The notes beneath the pieces were generated by a model. That model was given only the letters and a program-made list of their open reading frames with translations, searched no databases and was not told the DNA's origin. A program made the position numbers and the translations under genes. A DNA stretch of 28,353 nt, taken from IMG/VR virus record IMGVR_UViG_3300047546_000716, positions 1-28,353 of that record. The stretch is one strand, 5' to 3'. This DNA is from a virus. Below, piece after piece: positions 15,256 to 22,809 of the stretch; position 1 is the stretch's first letter; every line of letters starts with the position of its first letter.

Positions 15256-15547
15256 ACCACACCATCACTGAGGTCACGTTGGTGAGATCGACGTAAATGT
15301 CTGTTGAGAACAACACGCCTTCACCCGGAAGAATCAGGTAATCGGTGTTGGTGGACGAAGCCAGCGTGTTGACAGTCATTTTGGTGGAACCGCTGGCACC
15401 ACCGTCTTTGAACACAACACTACCCGCACTGGCGGTTGGCACAATCAGAAGTGCCTTCACACGCGAGCGCGCGATGCTGTCTCCGGCTTGGTTCAACAAC
15501 TGACCGTCAGTCGTTCGCGGCTGACTCGCAAGGACGTCAGTTTGCAT
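15248..15547 (-). CDS. Small beta-rich virion protein
   Basis: This 99-residue protein begins MQTDVLASQPRTTDGQLLNQ. A short polar N-terminus leads into alternating beta segments (VKALLIVPTASAGSVVFKDG, then GEGVLFSTDIYVDLTNVTSV). The fold looks like a small single-domain virion decoration or head protein. It lies between the 133-residue beta-rich protein and the small basic genes. I recognise the pattern from other phages but no named family. Confidence 0.72.
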   Translation of the reverse strand: MQTDVLASQPRTTDGQLLNQAGDSIARSRVKALLIVPTASAGSVVFKDGGASGSTKMTVNTLASSTNTDYLILPGEGVLFSTDIYVDLTNVTSVMVWYG

Positions 15548-15559
15548 GACTGCCTCCTA

Positions 15560-15961
15560 TTAGGCGATGGTGACGCCGCGAGAACCGATGATGGCCCAAC
15601 CAGCCGAGGTGTAAACCAGTGTGGCGGTGTCGCCCACAGCGGTAAAGGTGATGGTCGAAAAACCAATCTTGGTGGTTGGGGTCAAAACAGCAGAACCGCC
15701 ATCCACAGCATGCGCAATCACTTTGATCTCACCGAGCGTGCCATCAGCCAAAGTCAGGGCTTGAGCCGCGCCAGTGGTGGTCAGGTTGGTGTACGCGTTG
15801 GTAATGTCAACTGCGCCAGCGCCAGAGAGGGACTGCGTGCCCAGAACAACGCCGGTGTCAAAAGTAGAGTTGACGGTGACTGCACCGGTGGTGCTGTTGA
15901 CAGTAATGGATTGGAAGCCGTTTTGCGACCGAACCGGGCCGCTGAATGTGGTGTTTGCCAT
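15560..15961 (-). CDS. Beta-rich virion protein, capsid-decoration-like
   Basis: This 133-residue protein begins MANTTFSGPVRSQNGFQSIT. It is nearly all beta-type sequence rich in Thr, Gly, Ala and Val (AVDITNAYTNLTTTGAAQAL, TFTAVGDTATLVYTSAGWAI) and ends GSRGVTIA. The N-terminal 'FSGPVRSQNGF' segment recurs in phage virion proteins near capsid genes. A head decoration or fibre-base role is likely from position. It is the first gene after the terminator that closes the oxygenase cassette, so it may have its own promoter. Confidence 0.74.
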   Translation of the reverse strand: MANTTFSGPVRSQNGFQSITVNSTTGAVTVNSTFDTGVVLGTQSLSGAGAVDITNAYTNLTTTGAAQALTLADGTLGEIKVIAHAVDGGSAVLTPTTKIGFSTITFTAVGDTATLVYTSAGWAIIGSRGVTIA

Positions 15962-16066
15962 GTTCTTTCCTCACATGCGAGAAATGTTTGGGTGTTCTGT
16001 CTGCATGTCGTCAGCCGGGACTGTCAGAACACCGGGAACCCCGGAATGAAGTCAATATACAGCAAA
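15962..16066 (-). other. Intergenic region with hairpin and weak promoter candidate
   Basis: This gap follows the terminator of the oxygenase cassette. It holds a 9-bp inverted repeat (GGTGTTCTG at 15991-15999 and CAGAACACC at 16025-16033) and a small CCGGG/CCCGG hairpin (16032-16044). On the minus strand TATATT, a good -10 match, lies near 16054-16059, with only a partial -35 (TTG) 17 nt before it, inside the terminator. A promoter for the downstream virion genes is plausible but weakly supported. Confidence 0.4.
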
Positions 16067-16092
16067 AGAAAAGGGGGCGCAAGGCCCTTTTT
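16067..16092 (-). terminator. Rho-independent terminator after oxygenase gene (copy 1)
   Basis: On the minus strand AAAAGGG pairs with CCCTTTT around the loop and is followed by a T-rich run. It touches the oxygenase stop codon. A 19-nt stretch (16069-16087) is identical to the terminator on the other side of the gene. Confidence 0.82.
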
Positions 16093-16651
16093 AAAGGTAG
16101 TGTAGCCACCCAGTCACAACGTACTTTTCTTGGGTTGGTGAAGCAATCCCTCGGTGGGTGTGCGTCCAATCAGCGGGCCAAATTAGAGTCAATCCTTTAC
16201 GGGGCTGAATTTTTAATTTTTGTAAATCAAATTCTGTTTCGCCTGCATCTGTTACGTCGTTTAAATACGTCATAAACACCAAATGACGAGAAGCGGCCTG
16301 TATCGTTTTTGCGTTTGTGCGCTCTGTGTGCCACTCAAAATACCCGCCGCCGGGGGCATATTTTTGAATTTGTGGGTAAGTGTATAACCCAAAAGGGCTA
16401 TACATATTGCATTGTGGGTATTTTTGAATGTACTGGTCTATTACTTTTTGTAACTGGACCATGTACCTTAAACCAACATCACCAGTAATATAGGATTCTT
16501 CTGAGTCTTTTATGGTTTTATCAACAACCCCAACCCCATCTCGCACGGCTTCGCCAATGTGTTTTTCTGGATTGGCCTGATGCAGTTGTATAAGGTCATC
16601 ACAAACCGAAATATCTTCCAAGTAACTTTGCAGAATAAAAGATTCAGACAT
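16091..16651 (-). CDS. 2OG-Fe(II) oxygenase (HxE...H, phage type)
   Basis: This 186-residue protein is a predicted iron- and 2-oxoglutarate-dependent hydroxylase. Ligands are visible as H108-x-E110 (in GGYFEWHTERT) and H166 (in DWTHTHRGIA), with K176 ten residues later in the 2OG-binding place; prolyl 4-hydroxylases likewise use Lys there. TYLNDVTDAGETEF and LIWPADWTHTHRG are signature segments of a phage oxygenase group. The first ligand pair is HxE rather than HxD, which I believe is normal in this group. The gene is visibly more AT-rich than its neighbours and is enclosed by near-identical terminators, suggesting acquisition as a separate cassette. Ribosome site TAGGAG precedes the ATG. 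The substrate is unknown. Confidence 0.9.
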   Translation of the reverse strand: MSESFILQSYLEDISVCDDLIQLHQANPEKHIGEAVRDGVGVVDKTIKDSEESYITGDVGLRYMVQLQKVIDQYIQKYPQCNMYSPFGLYTYPQIQKYAPGGGYFEWHTERTNAKTIQAASRHLVFMTYLNDVTDAGETEFDLQKLKIQPRKGLTLIWPADWTHTHRGIASPTQEKYVVTGWLHYL

Positions 16652-16662
16652 GAGGGTCTCCT

Positions 16663-16689
16663 ATAAAAAAGGGGGCGCAAGGCCCCCTT
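16663..16689 (-). terminator. Rho-independent terminator after major capsid gene (copy 2)
   Basis: On the minus strand AAGGGGGC pairs with GCCCCCTT (8 bp) around a 5-nt loop and is followed by six T. It lies 21 nt after the capsid stop and directly before the oxygenase ribosome site, so oxygenase expression must depend on read-through. It shares 19 identical bases (16667-16685) with the terminator after the oxygenase. Confidence 0.9.
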
Positions 16690-16709
16690 CTCCGTAGGTC
16701 AAACCCTTA

Positions 16710-17642
16710 TCAAGACGATCCGGAAGAACCCCAGATGCCCAGAGGATCAGACCAGCCGAACGAATAACGCTCGCGGGCCTTGTAGCGGACGTTGCCGGTG
16801 TCGAAGTCGCCGTCCATCGAGTTAGCCAGAGGCATACGCTCGAAGTGCTTCAGACCGTTGGGTACATCGGTGGTCAGGAACCACGCGTTGGTGTCGGTCA
16901 AGAAGTGGTTGACGGTATAGCCTTCGGGGATCGCACCCATCTGCTTCAACGCGTTGATGTCGTTGTCAGCAGTTTGCACACGCAGTTCAGTGTCAAGCAG
17001 ACGCTTGGCAACGAACATCAGGCTGGGAGGAATCACCAGTTTGCGAGGCTTGGCGGCGATCAGCAGACCACGTTCATCGGTCCACGCGGCGATCTGGATC
17101 ACAGCGTTTTCCAAAGCGGTTTCGTTCAGATCAACACCAGTGGTGGGGCTGTTGTAGTTCACACCGCCAGAGACCAGCGGGTGACCCACACGGGTACCAC
17201 CAGAGTTGTTACCAAACAGCGACACACCGTCGCCACCAGCGTAAGCGCCATTGAAGCCGTTGTTCAGAACAGCGGCGGCTTTGACTTGCTTGGTGTACGA
17301 CATGGCACGGGCCAGAGCCTTGGTGTAACGAGCAGACAGGCTGTCGTACAGGTTGTCTTCGATCGCCTCTTCGGTGATCGAGAAACCCAAAGCGATGGTC
17401 TCGTGGGTGTAACGGGCGGTGAACGCCTCTTGCGCGTTGTCGTAAGCGATGGCAGAGCCTTCGTTCTTGACAGGCGCGGCGCTGAAGCCAGCCAGTTTGG
17501 TTTCTTCTTCGAAACTACGCTCCGATTTCTCGGTCTCGTAGATTTCCTTGTGCTCTTCGCCGTAACGGGCGTACTCCATGCCAAACAGAGCGTTCAGGCC
17601 GGGGAGCAACTCTTTGAGTAGTTGTGCGCGTGAAATAGCCAT
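16710..17642 (-). CDS. Major capsid protein (HK97-fold, Mu gpT-like)
   Basis: This 310-residue protein begins MAISRAQLLKELLPGLNALF. The sequence follows the pattern of Mu gpT-like major head proteins: an N-terminal helical segment, then EAFTARYTHETIALGFSITE (E-loop/A-domain side), RAMSYTKQVKAAAVLNNGFN, and a C-terminal ERYSFGWSDPLGIWGSSG. Length is typical. It forms the icosahedral shell. Context supports this: upstream are scaffold and portal, and a strong terminator follows. Its ribosome site (AAGGAG, 9 nt before ATG) is strong, as expected for the most abundant virion protein. Confidence 0.92.
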   Translation of the reverse strand: MAISRAQLLKELLPGLNALFGMEYARYGEEHKEIYETEKSERSFEEETKLAGFSAAPVKNEGSAIAYDNAQEAFTARYTHETIALGFSITEEAIEDNLYDSLSARYTKALARAMSYTKQVKAAAVLNNGFNGAYAGGDGVSLFGNNSGGTRVGHPLVSGGVNYNSPTTGVDLNETALENAVIQIAAWTDERGLLIAAKPRKLVIPPSLMFVAKRLLDTELRVQTADNDINALKQMGAIPEGYTVNHFLTDTNAWFLTTDVPNGLKHFERMPLANSMDGDFDTGNVRYKARERYSFGWSDPLGIWGSSGSS

Positions 17643-17655
17643 TTTGAGTTACTCC

Positions 17656-18282
17656 TTACAGACCAACAGCGTTGGTATAGGTGTGATAGCCGGGGTTGAT
17701 CTTCACGTAGACGTCGGTGTAAGCGTCGCCCACAACCGAGAAGCCTTGCACGTTCGGGAACCCGACAACACGGAACGCGGCAGTGGTAGTGACCGCCGAG
17801 GAACCAGCCACGATGGAAGCCGTGGAGTTGCCAGTGGAGGTGCTACCAGTCGCCACAGCGCCAGTAGAGAAGAACACGTTTGCACCCACAGCGGCTTGCG
17901 TAACAGAGCCAGCGGACTGGACCTGAAACACCACGTTGGGGTCGTCAACAACCGACGCCTGAATGACGCCAGTCGTACCCGTGGGGTAGTACTGCGAGAA
18001 GATCAACTGCCCTTGGGCGTTGTAGTACGAGCAACCAACAAACACACCCACGATACCGGTATTAGCGGTGCCGGTGGGGAATCCATTGGTGGTCGCATCA
18101 GCGCCAGTGGCGGTTGCCACAGCCAAGTATCCGCTGGCATTCACATACACGGGCGAGCCGTTGTAAATGTTCGCGGCAGTACCTGCGGGGTCGATGAGAT
18201 AAGTACGGGTTGCGCCCGCATAGGGGGTGCCACCCAACTGGTTGACGGGCCGTAGCCCGTACGGGGATGCTACTGATGCCAT
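17656..18282 (-). CDS. Virion structural protein, head-decoration-like
   Basis: This 208-residue protein begins MASVASPYGLRPVNQLGGTP. This N-terminus (ASPYGLRPVN) recurs in phage proteins encoded beside major capsid genes. The body is beta-rich with many Ala, Thr, Gly and Val, and near the C-terminus there is YTDVYVKINPGYHTYTNAVG. It is encoded 13 nt upstream of the capsid gene in the same transcript. A role as a capsid decoration or stabilising protein is inferred from position and composition. Confidence 0.78.
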   Translation of the reverse strand: MASVASPYGLRPVNQLGGTPYAGATRTYLIDPAGTAANIYNGSPVYVNASGYLAVATATGADATTNGFPTGTANTGIVGVFVGCSYYNAQGQLIFSQYYPTGTTGVIQASVVDDPNVVFQVQSAGSVTQAAVGANVFFSTGAVATGSTSTGNSTASIVAGSSAVTTTAAFRVVGFPNVQGFSVVGDAYTDVYVKINPGYHTYTNAVGL

Positions 18283-18297
18283 TTATGGCCTCCTTGT

Positions 18298-18756
18298 TTA
18301 CTTTGAACCTGAACCAAAGCCCCCGCCGCGCGTCGTGGACGATTTCTTGTCCGAGAACAGCGGCATGCGCGGGTCATTGTTTCGCAGAAAGTGGTTGTCC
18401 ACTGAGTCCATCTGTCCCTGCGCTTGGTTGTTGTAATAGTCTTGACGAGCGCGGTATTTCTCAACAGGCATCTTGCAGAGCATGAGGCCGCCGATTTCCA
18501 CGTTGCCGGTCTTGTCATTACCCAACAGCATCAGTTCCGGATGGTCTTCTGCCTTCACCGGCTCCCAGCCTTCGCGCATCTTGCGAGACACGTTGGTCGG
18601 GTCGGCCTGTCCCAGAATGTGAGTGGCTACCCAGTGGTAGACCCATCCCGGCTCAGGTGTCGGATCAGGCAGGTTGCTCGGCGGCACATAGACTGCACGA
18701 GCGGATTTTTCGCGTGACTTCAAATCACGGGGGGTACGATCTTGGGTTTCAACCAT
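18298..18756 (-). CDS. Conserved phage protein of unknown function
   Basis: This 152-residue protein begins MVETQDRTPRDLKSREKSAR. Recognisable segments are PGWVYHWVATHILGQADPTN, SRKMREGWEPVKAEDHPELM and LMLCKMPVEKYRARQDYYNN, and it ends in a Gly/Ser-rich tail. The combination is common in environmental phages next to the scaffold gene, but I know no function. It overlaps the scaffold gene by 8 nt. An assembly role with the scaffold is a reasonable inference. Confidence 0.76.
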   Translation of the reverse strand: MVETQDRTPRDLKSREKSARAVYVPPSNLPDPTPEPGWVYHWVATHILGQADPTNVSRKMREGWEPVKAEDHPELMLLGNDKTGNVEIGGLMLCKMPVEKYRARQDYYNNQAQGQMDSVDNHFLRNNDPRMPLFSDKKSSTTRGGGFGSGSK

Positions 18757-19723
18757 TTTGGGCCTCCAGTTTCAAAATTTCCTTCACATACATTTGTGGA
18801 TCAAGGTTGTACTTTTTTATTAACGCCGCTTGAGACGGTGTCAGTTCAACCTTCCTCTTGCCAGTCGATCGACTGGCCGGAGCCACAACGGATGCTGGTT
18901 TTTTAGCCGGAGTCCCTTGAGACCGTGGCTTGTCGTCCTCGCCCCCAAAAACTTCAGGGAACTTAGACTTCACGCGAGCGTCAATCTGCTCGAAATATTC
19001 ATCAGAGCGGGGATCAACCCCGTTGGCGACTAGTTTTTGATGCAGTCCTAGCGCAAAACTGGTGACTTCTTCGAACCCCGAAGCCCCGAACCACTGGTTT
19101 CTTGCCTGCCAGCGCAGTGTTTTTTCGTCCGGACGGGCCTGTTGAGGCTCTTGATAGCGAGTTTGTACCTCTTCTTCACGGTCTTGTAAAGGGGGTGGTG
19201 CAAAATTTTTCGCATTTTTTACTTCCCAAGTGGCTTCAGCCAACGCTTCTTGGGCGGAAATGATGGCATCCGTGTCGTAAGCCTCTTGCGCGGCTTTCAA
19301 ATCACGGCGGGCTTTCTCCAGTTTGGCCTCGGCGGCTTGGTTCGCCATGGTCTTGTACTGCTCGGTGCCCGTCTGCACGTATTGTTTGAGCCGTTTGTTC
19401 TCCTCCAGCATGGCCAACAACAGGCGTTCTTGCTCGGCTTTCTCCCGGGCAAGGGCCTCTTTGGCGCGGCGCTCATCGTGCCGAGCGTGAGTGAGTTCTT
19501 TCAGGCGTTTCTTGACGCCCTCGGTATAGGTGTCCAGTTCTTCGTCGGTCGGATCACTGACCTCACGATCGAGGGGCCTGCGACCTCGGTCTTTTTCCGG
19601 GGTGTCGTCAACAATCTCGATCTCAAGATCGTCGTCTTCGCTTTGCACCTTGATCTCGACGTCCTGATCTTGGTTCTTGTCTTCTGCCCCATCAATTTCG
19701 TCGGGGAATTTAAACTCTGCCAT
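18749..19723 (-). CDS. Scaffolding protein
   Basis: This 324-residue protein begins MAEFKFPDEIDGAEDKNQDQ. The N-terminal 90 residues are very acidic, residues about 90-190 form a long charged helix/coiled coil (REKAEQERLLLAMLEENKRL), and the C-terminal part is basic (SRSTGKRKVELTPSQAALIK). It has no enzymatic motif. This acidic-helical-basic pattern and the place between portal and capsid genes are typical of internal scaffolds that guide procapsid assembly. The frame extends upstream, but the ATG at 19723 has a strong ribosome site (AGGAG, 6 nt before), so the longer form is rejected. Confidence 0.84.
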   Translation of the reverse strand: MAEFKFPDEIDGAEDKNQDQDVEIKVQSEDDDLEIEIVDDTPEKDRGRRPLDREVSDPTDEELDTYTEGVKKRLKELTHARHDERRAKEALAREKAEQERLLLAMLEENKRLKQYVQTGTEQYKTMANQAAEAKLEKARRDLKAAQEAYDTDAIISAQEALAEATWEVKNAKNFAPPPLQDREEEVQTRYQEPQQARPDEKTLRWQARNQWFGASGFEEVTSFALGLHQKLVANGVDPRSDEYFEQIDARVKSKFPEVFGGEDDKPRSQGTPAKKPASVVAPASRSTGKRKVELTPSQAALIKKYNLDPQMYVKEILKLEAQNG

Positions 19724-19734
19724 GGTTGCTCCTT

Positions 19735-20169
19735 TCAAGCGCGTGTGATGCCACGCGGGTCTTGCACGACTGCGTCCACCTGATCGTCGTTGATCAGACG
19801 GAACTCTTTGCCAAAAATCTTGAAGCGGGTACCGGAGTACGTTCGCACCAAGACAAAGTCGCCCTCTTGACACCAAGCGCCGTTGGGGAACTTGGCTTGG
19901 TCTTTGTAGGCGTCGGGGCCAACTTTCAGAACGAACAACACGGTGGTCGCGTGTTCTTCCTGTTTCATGAAGGACGTGGGTTTGACCAAGTCCAAGTCGG
20001 TGCCATCGAGTTTCTCGGAAACATCGGGGACAACACAGAGCAGTTTCCAACCGGTCGGGTCGGGCAGACTCGTCGCCTTTTCTTCAGGCGTTGCGTTCTG
20101 TTCCGGCTCGTCTTTGGGCTGGATCGTTGGTGGCAGGCTAATGCCCGGGGGCAGAAGAATTTCACTCAT
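19735..20169 (-). CDS. GroES-like co-chaperonin
   Basis: This 144-residue protein has a proline-rich N-terminus (about 35 residues) followed by a GroES-type beta domain. Visible segments are GWKLLCVVPDVSEKLDGTDL, ATTVLFVLKVGPDAYKDQAK, WCQEGDFVLVRTYSGTRFKI and FRLINDDQVDAVVQDP; the last matches the C-terminal strand that ends GroES. The mobile-loop region carries VKPTSFMKQEEHATT. Phage co-chaperonins replace host GroES on GroEL to fold capsid proteins, and this gene lies between portal and scaffold. Whether it works with host GroEL is not shown. Confidence 0.82.
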   Translation of the reverse strand: MSEILLPPGISLPPTIQPKDEPEQNATPEEKATSLPDPTGWKLLCVVPDVSEKLDGTDLDLVKPTSFMKQEEHATTVLFVLKVGPDAYKDQAKFPNGAWCQEGDFVLVRTYSGTRFKIFGKEFRLINDDQVDAVVQDPRGITRA

Positions 20170-20356
20170 CTGATTTCTCTACTTTCTCGGCAAGGTCGAG
20201 GAGGTGACGCTCTGCAATGGCTAGACCTTGAATGACACCGCAGAGTTTTTGGTATTCGTCAAATGTGCGACATTGACCACCCGCCAAATCATCGGCGTAG
20301 TTGTTCATGTCGGTGCGTATCTTCTCGCGCAGTACGCGTGCGAATTCTTGGATCAT
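20162..20356 (-). CDS. Small helical protein of unknown function
   Basis: This 64-residue protein begins MIQEFARVLREKIRTDMNNY. It is predicted fully helical, with a possible amphipathic pattern in HLLDLAEKVEKSDE. It overlaps the portal stop by 4 nt and the GroES-like gene by 8 nt, so it is translationally coupled to both. Similar small genes occur directly after phage portals. The function is unknown. Confidence 0.72.
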   Translation of the reverse strand: MIQEFARVLREKIRTDMNNYADDLAGGQCRTFDEYQKLCGVIQGLAIAERHLLDLAEKVEKSDE

Positions 20357-22800
20357 TTAGTTGGCTTCTCCTTTGGTTTGTTGCGCATCTGCGCAACGGT
20401 TTTGAGCGCGTCAAGGTCTCGTGCCTTGTCCGCTTTGCGCTGGTCCGCAAGAATGGTTGCGGCGGTGCGTTGTTTCTCGGCCTCCAGTTTGGCCAAGTCG
20501 GTGGCGGCATCTTGCTTCAACTTCTGCTGTGCCAACTGGATGTCGGCTTGCGCCTTCATTGCCTTGGTCTGAGCCTCTTGCTGACGGATGGCCAACTCTT
20601 GTTGTTGCATCTGCAAGACCGGGTCTTGGGCCTGTTGCTGGGCCTGTTGCTGGGCGGCTTGCGCTTGGTTCTGCATCAGCACTTGGTTGGCCGCCTGTGC
20701 CATCATGGCCGAGAGTTGGAGTTCTATCTGAGGCGGCAGTTTCTCGTCCTCAGGCGGCAGGGGCATGCCCAGTTGTTGCTCGATCTTCTGACGGTAGGCG
20801 AACCCAACGTGCTCTGCAATGTGGGCCATCATGGCCGCTTGAATCTGGGGAGCGCGGGGGTTCTGGCCAATCAACTGTGCGATCAGGGGGTCCTGAACCG
20901 CCGACATGTGCACGCGAATATGCGCCTCGTGGTCTTGGTACATGAACGCTTTGACCGGCTCGCCCTTGAGCACAGCCATGTTCTCGGAGACCGGATCGCG
21001 GGGTTTCTGGTCCTCGGGCAGAGGCACCAACTCGGCGGCATTCTTGATGCCCAAGACCTCAAGCATGCCCCTGTGCAGTTTGGGCAAGTCGTAGATGTCT
21101 GGCGCCATCTGGGCCATCTGGATCACGGCTTGGTACTGCACCACACGCTGGCTCATGGTGGCCGCGTTGGGGTCGCTCACGGGGATGATCTCGACGTGGC
21201 TGTAGTCCGACTTCTTGGCTTTGCGAGGCGCGTCAACCGGTTCGTAGTCGTAATCGTCGTCCGTGTAGTCACGGATCAGCCCAGCCAAGAGTTTGAGTTC
21301 TTGCTTGAACGAGAAGTGCAAACGAGCGGAGACAGCCGTCATCACTTTTAACTGCCGCTCCAAGAGAGCCAGCGTGGTGCCCACCGGTGCCTGTGCAGAC
21401 ATGTCGCTGACCTTCATGTCAGCCGTTGCGGCAAACCTGCGACCTTCATCGACGATCTGATTCATCAAGCCCGCCAGCACTTGGCTGGGCTCTTTGTACG
21501 GCAGGGGCAAAATGTTGTCGCGCAACGCGCCCGAGCCGATGTCTACGTCTCGGAATTCTCCCGGGGCAATCGGAGTGTCATCACCCTTAATCCGAAGGCC
21601 ACGCGATTTAAGACCTCCGGGGAGGTTAGATAAAGTTCCTGCGTCCACCAGTTGACGCATAATGCTCGTGGCGCTCTTGGCGTAGCCTCCGATGAGGTGG
21701 AAGAGTCCGAAGCCATACGCCCCAAAGCCGGGGATGTACTGGTAGTGGACGAAGTGCTGTCGCTTGAGACGAAGAGTGTCTTCTGCCTTCCAGTTCCGCC
21801 GAAGCCCGAGCACATCGTTTGATCCCTTTATCAACGTCATCACATACGGCAAGGTGATGCCCAGCGGCTCGCCGTCCTCGCCCGTCTCCGTATATTCGTC
21901 GCTTCGGACCACCAAGTCAACATGGCTCTCGTACAGGGTGTAACGATCGTCGTCGTTGGCCGAGAACCCCGTCTCTTTGTCCTTGGCTTGCTGGATGTCT
22001 GTTCTGGACTTGTCGGGGTCTGGCAACTCGATGTCGCGGTAGAACCCTGCTTGCTGGAGTTTGATGATCTCGCTCTTGGTTTTGCGCAAGACGTGGGTCA
22101 CACGGTAGCAGGTGTCAAGGTCGGTCGCGCCGTACGGGAGAATGATGTCCTCGGCTGGGATGAACATGGAGACTTGGCGCCCAAGGTTGGGGTCGTAGTA
22201 GACCTTCTTGAACGCTGAACCCGTGGCGGGGAGGCTCCACAGCATGCGTTCGTGCTCAGGGCGGAACTCGCGCATGACCTCGGTCAACTCGTAGTTCATG
22301 TCGTCTTGCACACGGCTGGCCGCTTCATCTTTCTCAGGCGTTTGCTTGCCCAAGATTTTTGTCTTCACAGGCCCTTGTGCGGGGAAGGTCTCGGTGATGG
22401 ACTCTGACTGGAAGCGAACAACGGCTTCTGTGATCATGGGGTGGAACACGCCACACGCGCCGTCCCACGGCTCAGTGCGTTCCTCGTACTGGAGGCCCAA
22501 CAGTTTTAGACCTTGGACATACGCCTTCTCCCACTCGGTACGAGAGCCAAGGTCAGTCGTGATGTCTTGCGCCAACTCACCGGCAAGGGTTGACAGTTCA
22601 CCTTCGTCCATGTCCTCGGCCAAGTTGCGATCGAACCCCTCTTCGTCTTCTGAGGGCGTTATGGTCAACTCCATGCCACCCATCTCGATGCTCACTTGTT
22701 CGGGGTCAACGATCTCAATCTCGATCGGCTCCTCGTCTTGTGCGAGGTTCTCGATGCCTGCGGGTGCGGTGTAGAGACCCTTGTCAATGTTCGTGGCCAT
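20353..22800 (-). CDS. Portal protein
   Basis: This 815-residue protein begins MATNIDKGLYTAPAGIENLA. The acidic N-terminal part (to about 90) is followed by the portal core: WEKAYVQGLKLLGLQYEERT, then EPWDGACGVFHPMITEAVVR, then SLPATGSAFKKVYYDPNLGR. It also has FHLIGGYAKSATSIMRQLVD and ALLERQLKVMTAVSARLHFS, all typical of large portals from podovirus-like phages. From about 690 to 800 it is Gln/Ala-rich and helical (repeated Q and A around VLQMQQQELAIRQQEAQTKA), fitting a long barrel or coiled coil pointing into the head. It forms the dodecameric DNA entry vertex and binds the terminase encoded next to it. Confidence 0.92.
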   Translation of the reverse strand: MATNIDKGLYTAPAGIENLAQDEEPIEIEIVDPEQVSIEMGGMELTITPSEDEEGFDRNLAEDMDEGELSTLAGELAQDITTDLGSRTEWEKAYVQGLKLLGLQYEERTEPWDGACGVFHPMITEAVVRFQSESITETFPAQGPVKTKILGKQTPEKDEAASRVQDDMNYELTEVMREFRPEHERMLWSLPATGSAFKKVYYDPNLGRQVSMFIPAEDIILPYGATDLDTCYRVTHVLRKTKSEIIKLQQAGFYRDIELPDPDKSRTDIQQAKDKETGFSANDDDRYTLYESHVDLVVRSDEYTETGEDGEPLGITLPYVMTLIKGSNDVLGLRRNWKAEDTLRLKRQHFVHYQYIPGFGAYGFGLFHLIGGYAKSATSIMRQLVDAGTLSNLPGGLKSRGLRIKGDDTPIAPGEFRDVDIGSGALRDNILPLPYKEPSQVLAGLMNQIVDEGRRFAATADMKVSDMSAQAPVGTTLALLERQLKVMTAVSARLHFSFKQELKLLAGLIRDYTDDDYDYEPVDAPRKAKKSDYSHVEIIPVSDPNAATMSQRVVQYQAVIQMAQMAPDIYDLPKLHRGMLEVLGIKNAAELVPLPEDQKPRDPVSENMAVLKGEPVKAFMYQDHEAHIRVHMSAVQDPLIAQLIGQNPRAPQIQAAMMAHIAEHVGFAYRQKIEQQLGMPLPPEDEKLPPQIELQLSAMMAQAANQVLMQNQAQAAQQQAQQQAQDPVLQMQQQELAIRQQEAQTKAMKAQADIQLAQQKLKQDAATDLAKLEAEKQRTAATILADQRKADKARDLDALKTVAQMRNKPKEKPTK

Positions 22801-22809
22801 TTTCTGTCC

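Noticed and set aside
19724-20050. Upstream extension of the scaffold reading frame
   Set aside because: It overlaps the GroES-like gene in another frame and lacks a ribosome site, while the ATG at 19723 has a strong one.
20263-21351. 362-codon plus-strand frame opposite the portal gene
   Set aside because: It is the mirror image of portal codons, dominated by Leu/Gly/His, with no ribosome site; the portal on the other strand is secure.
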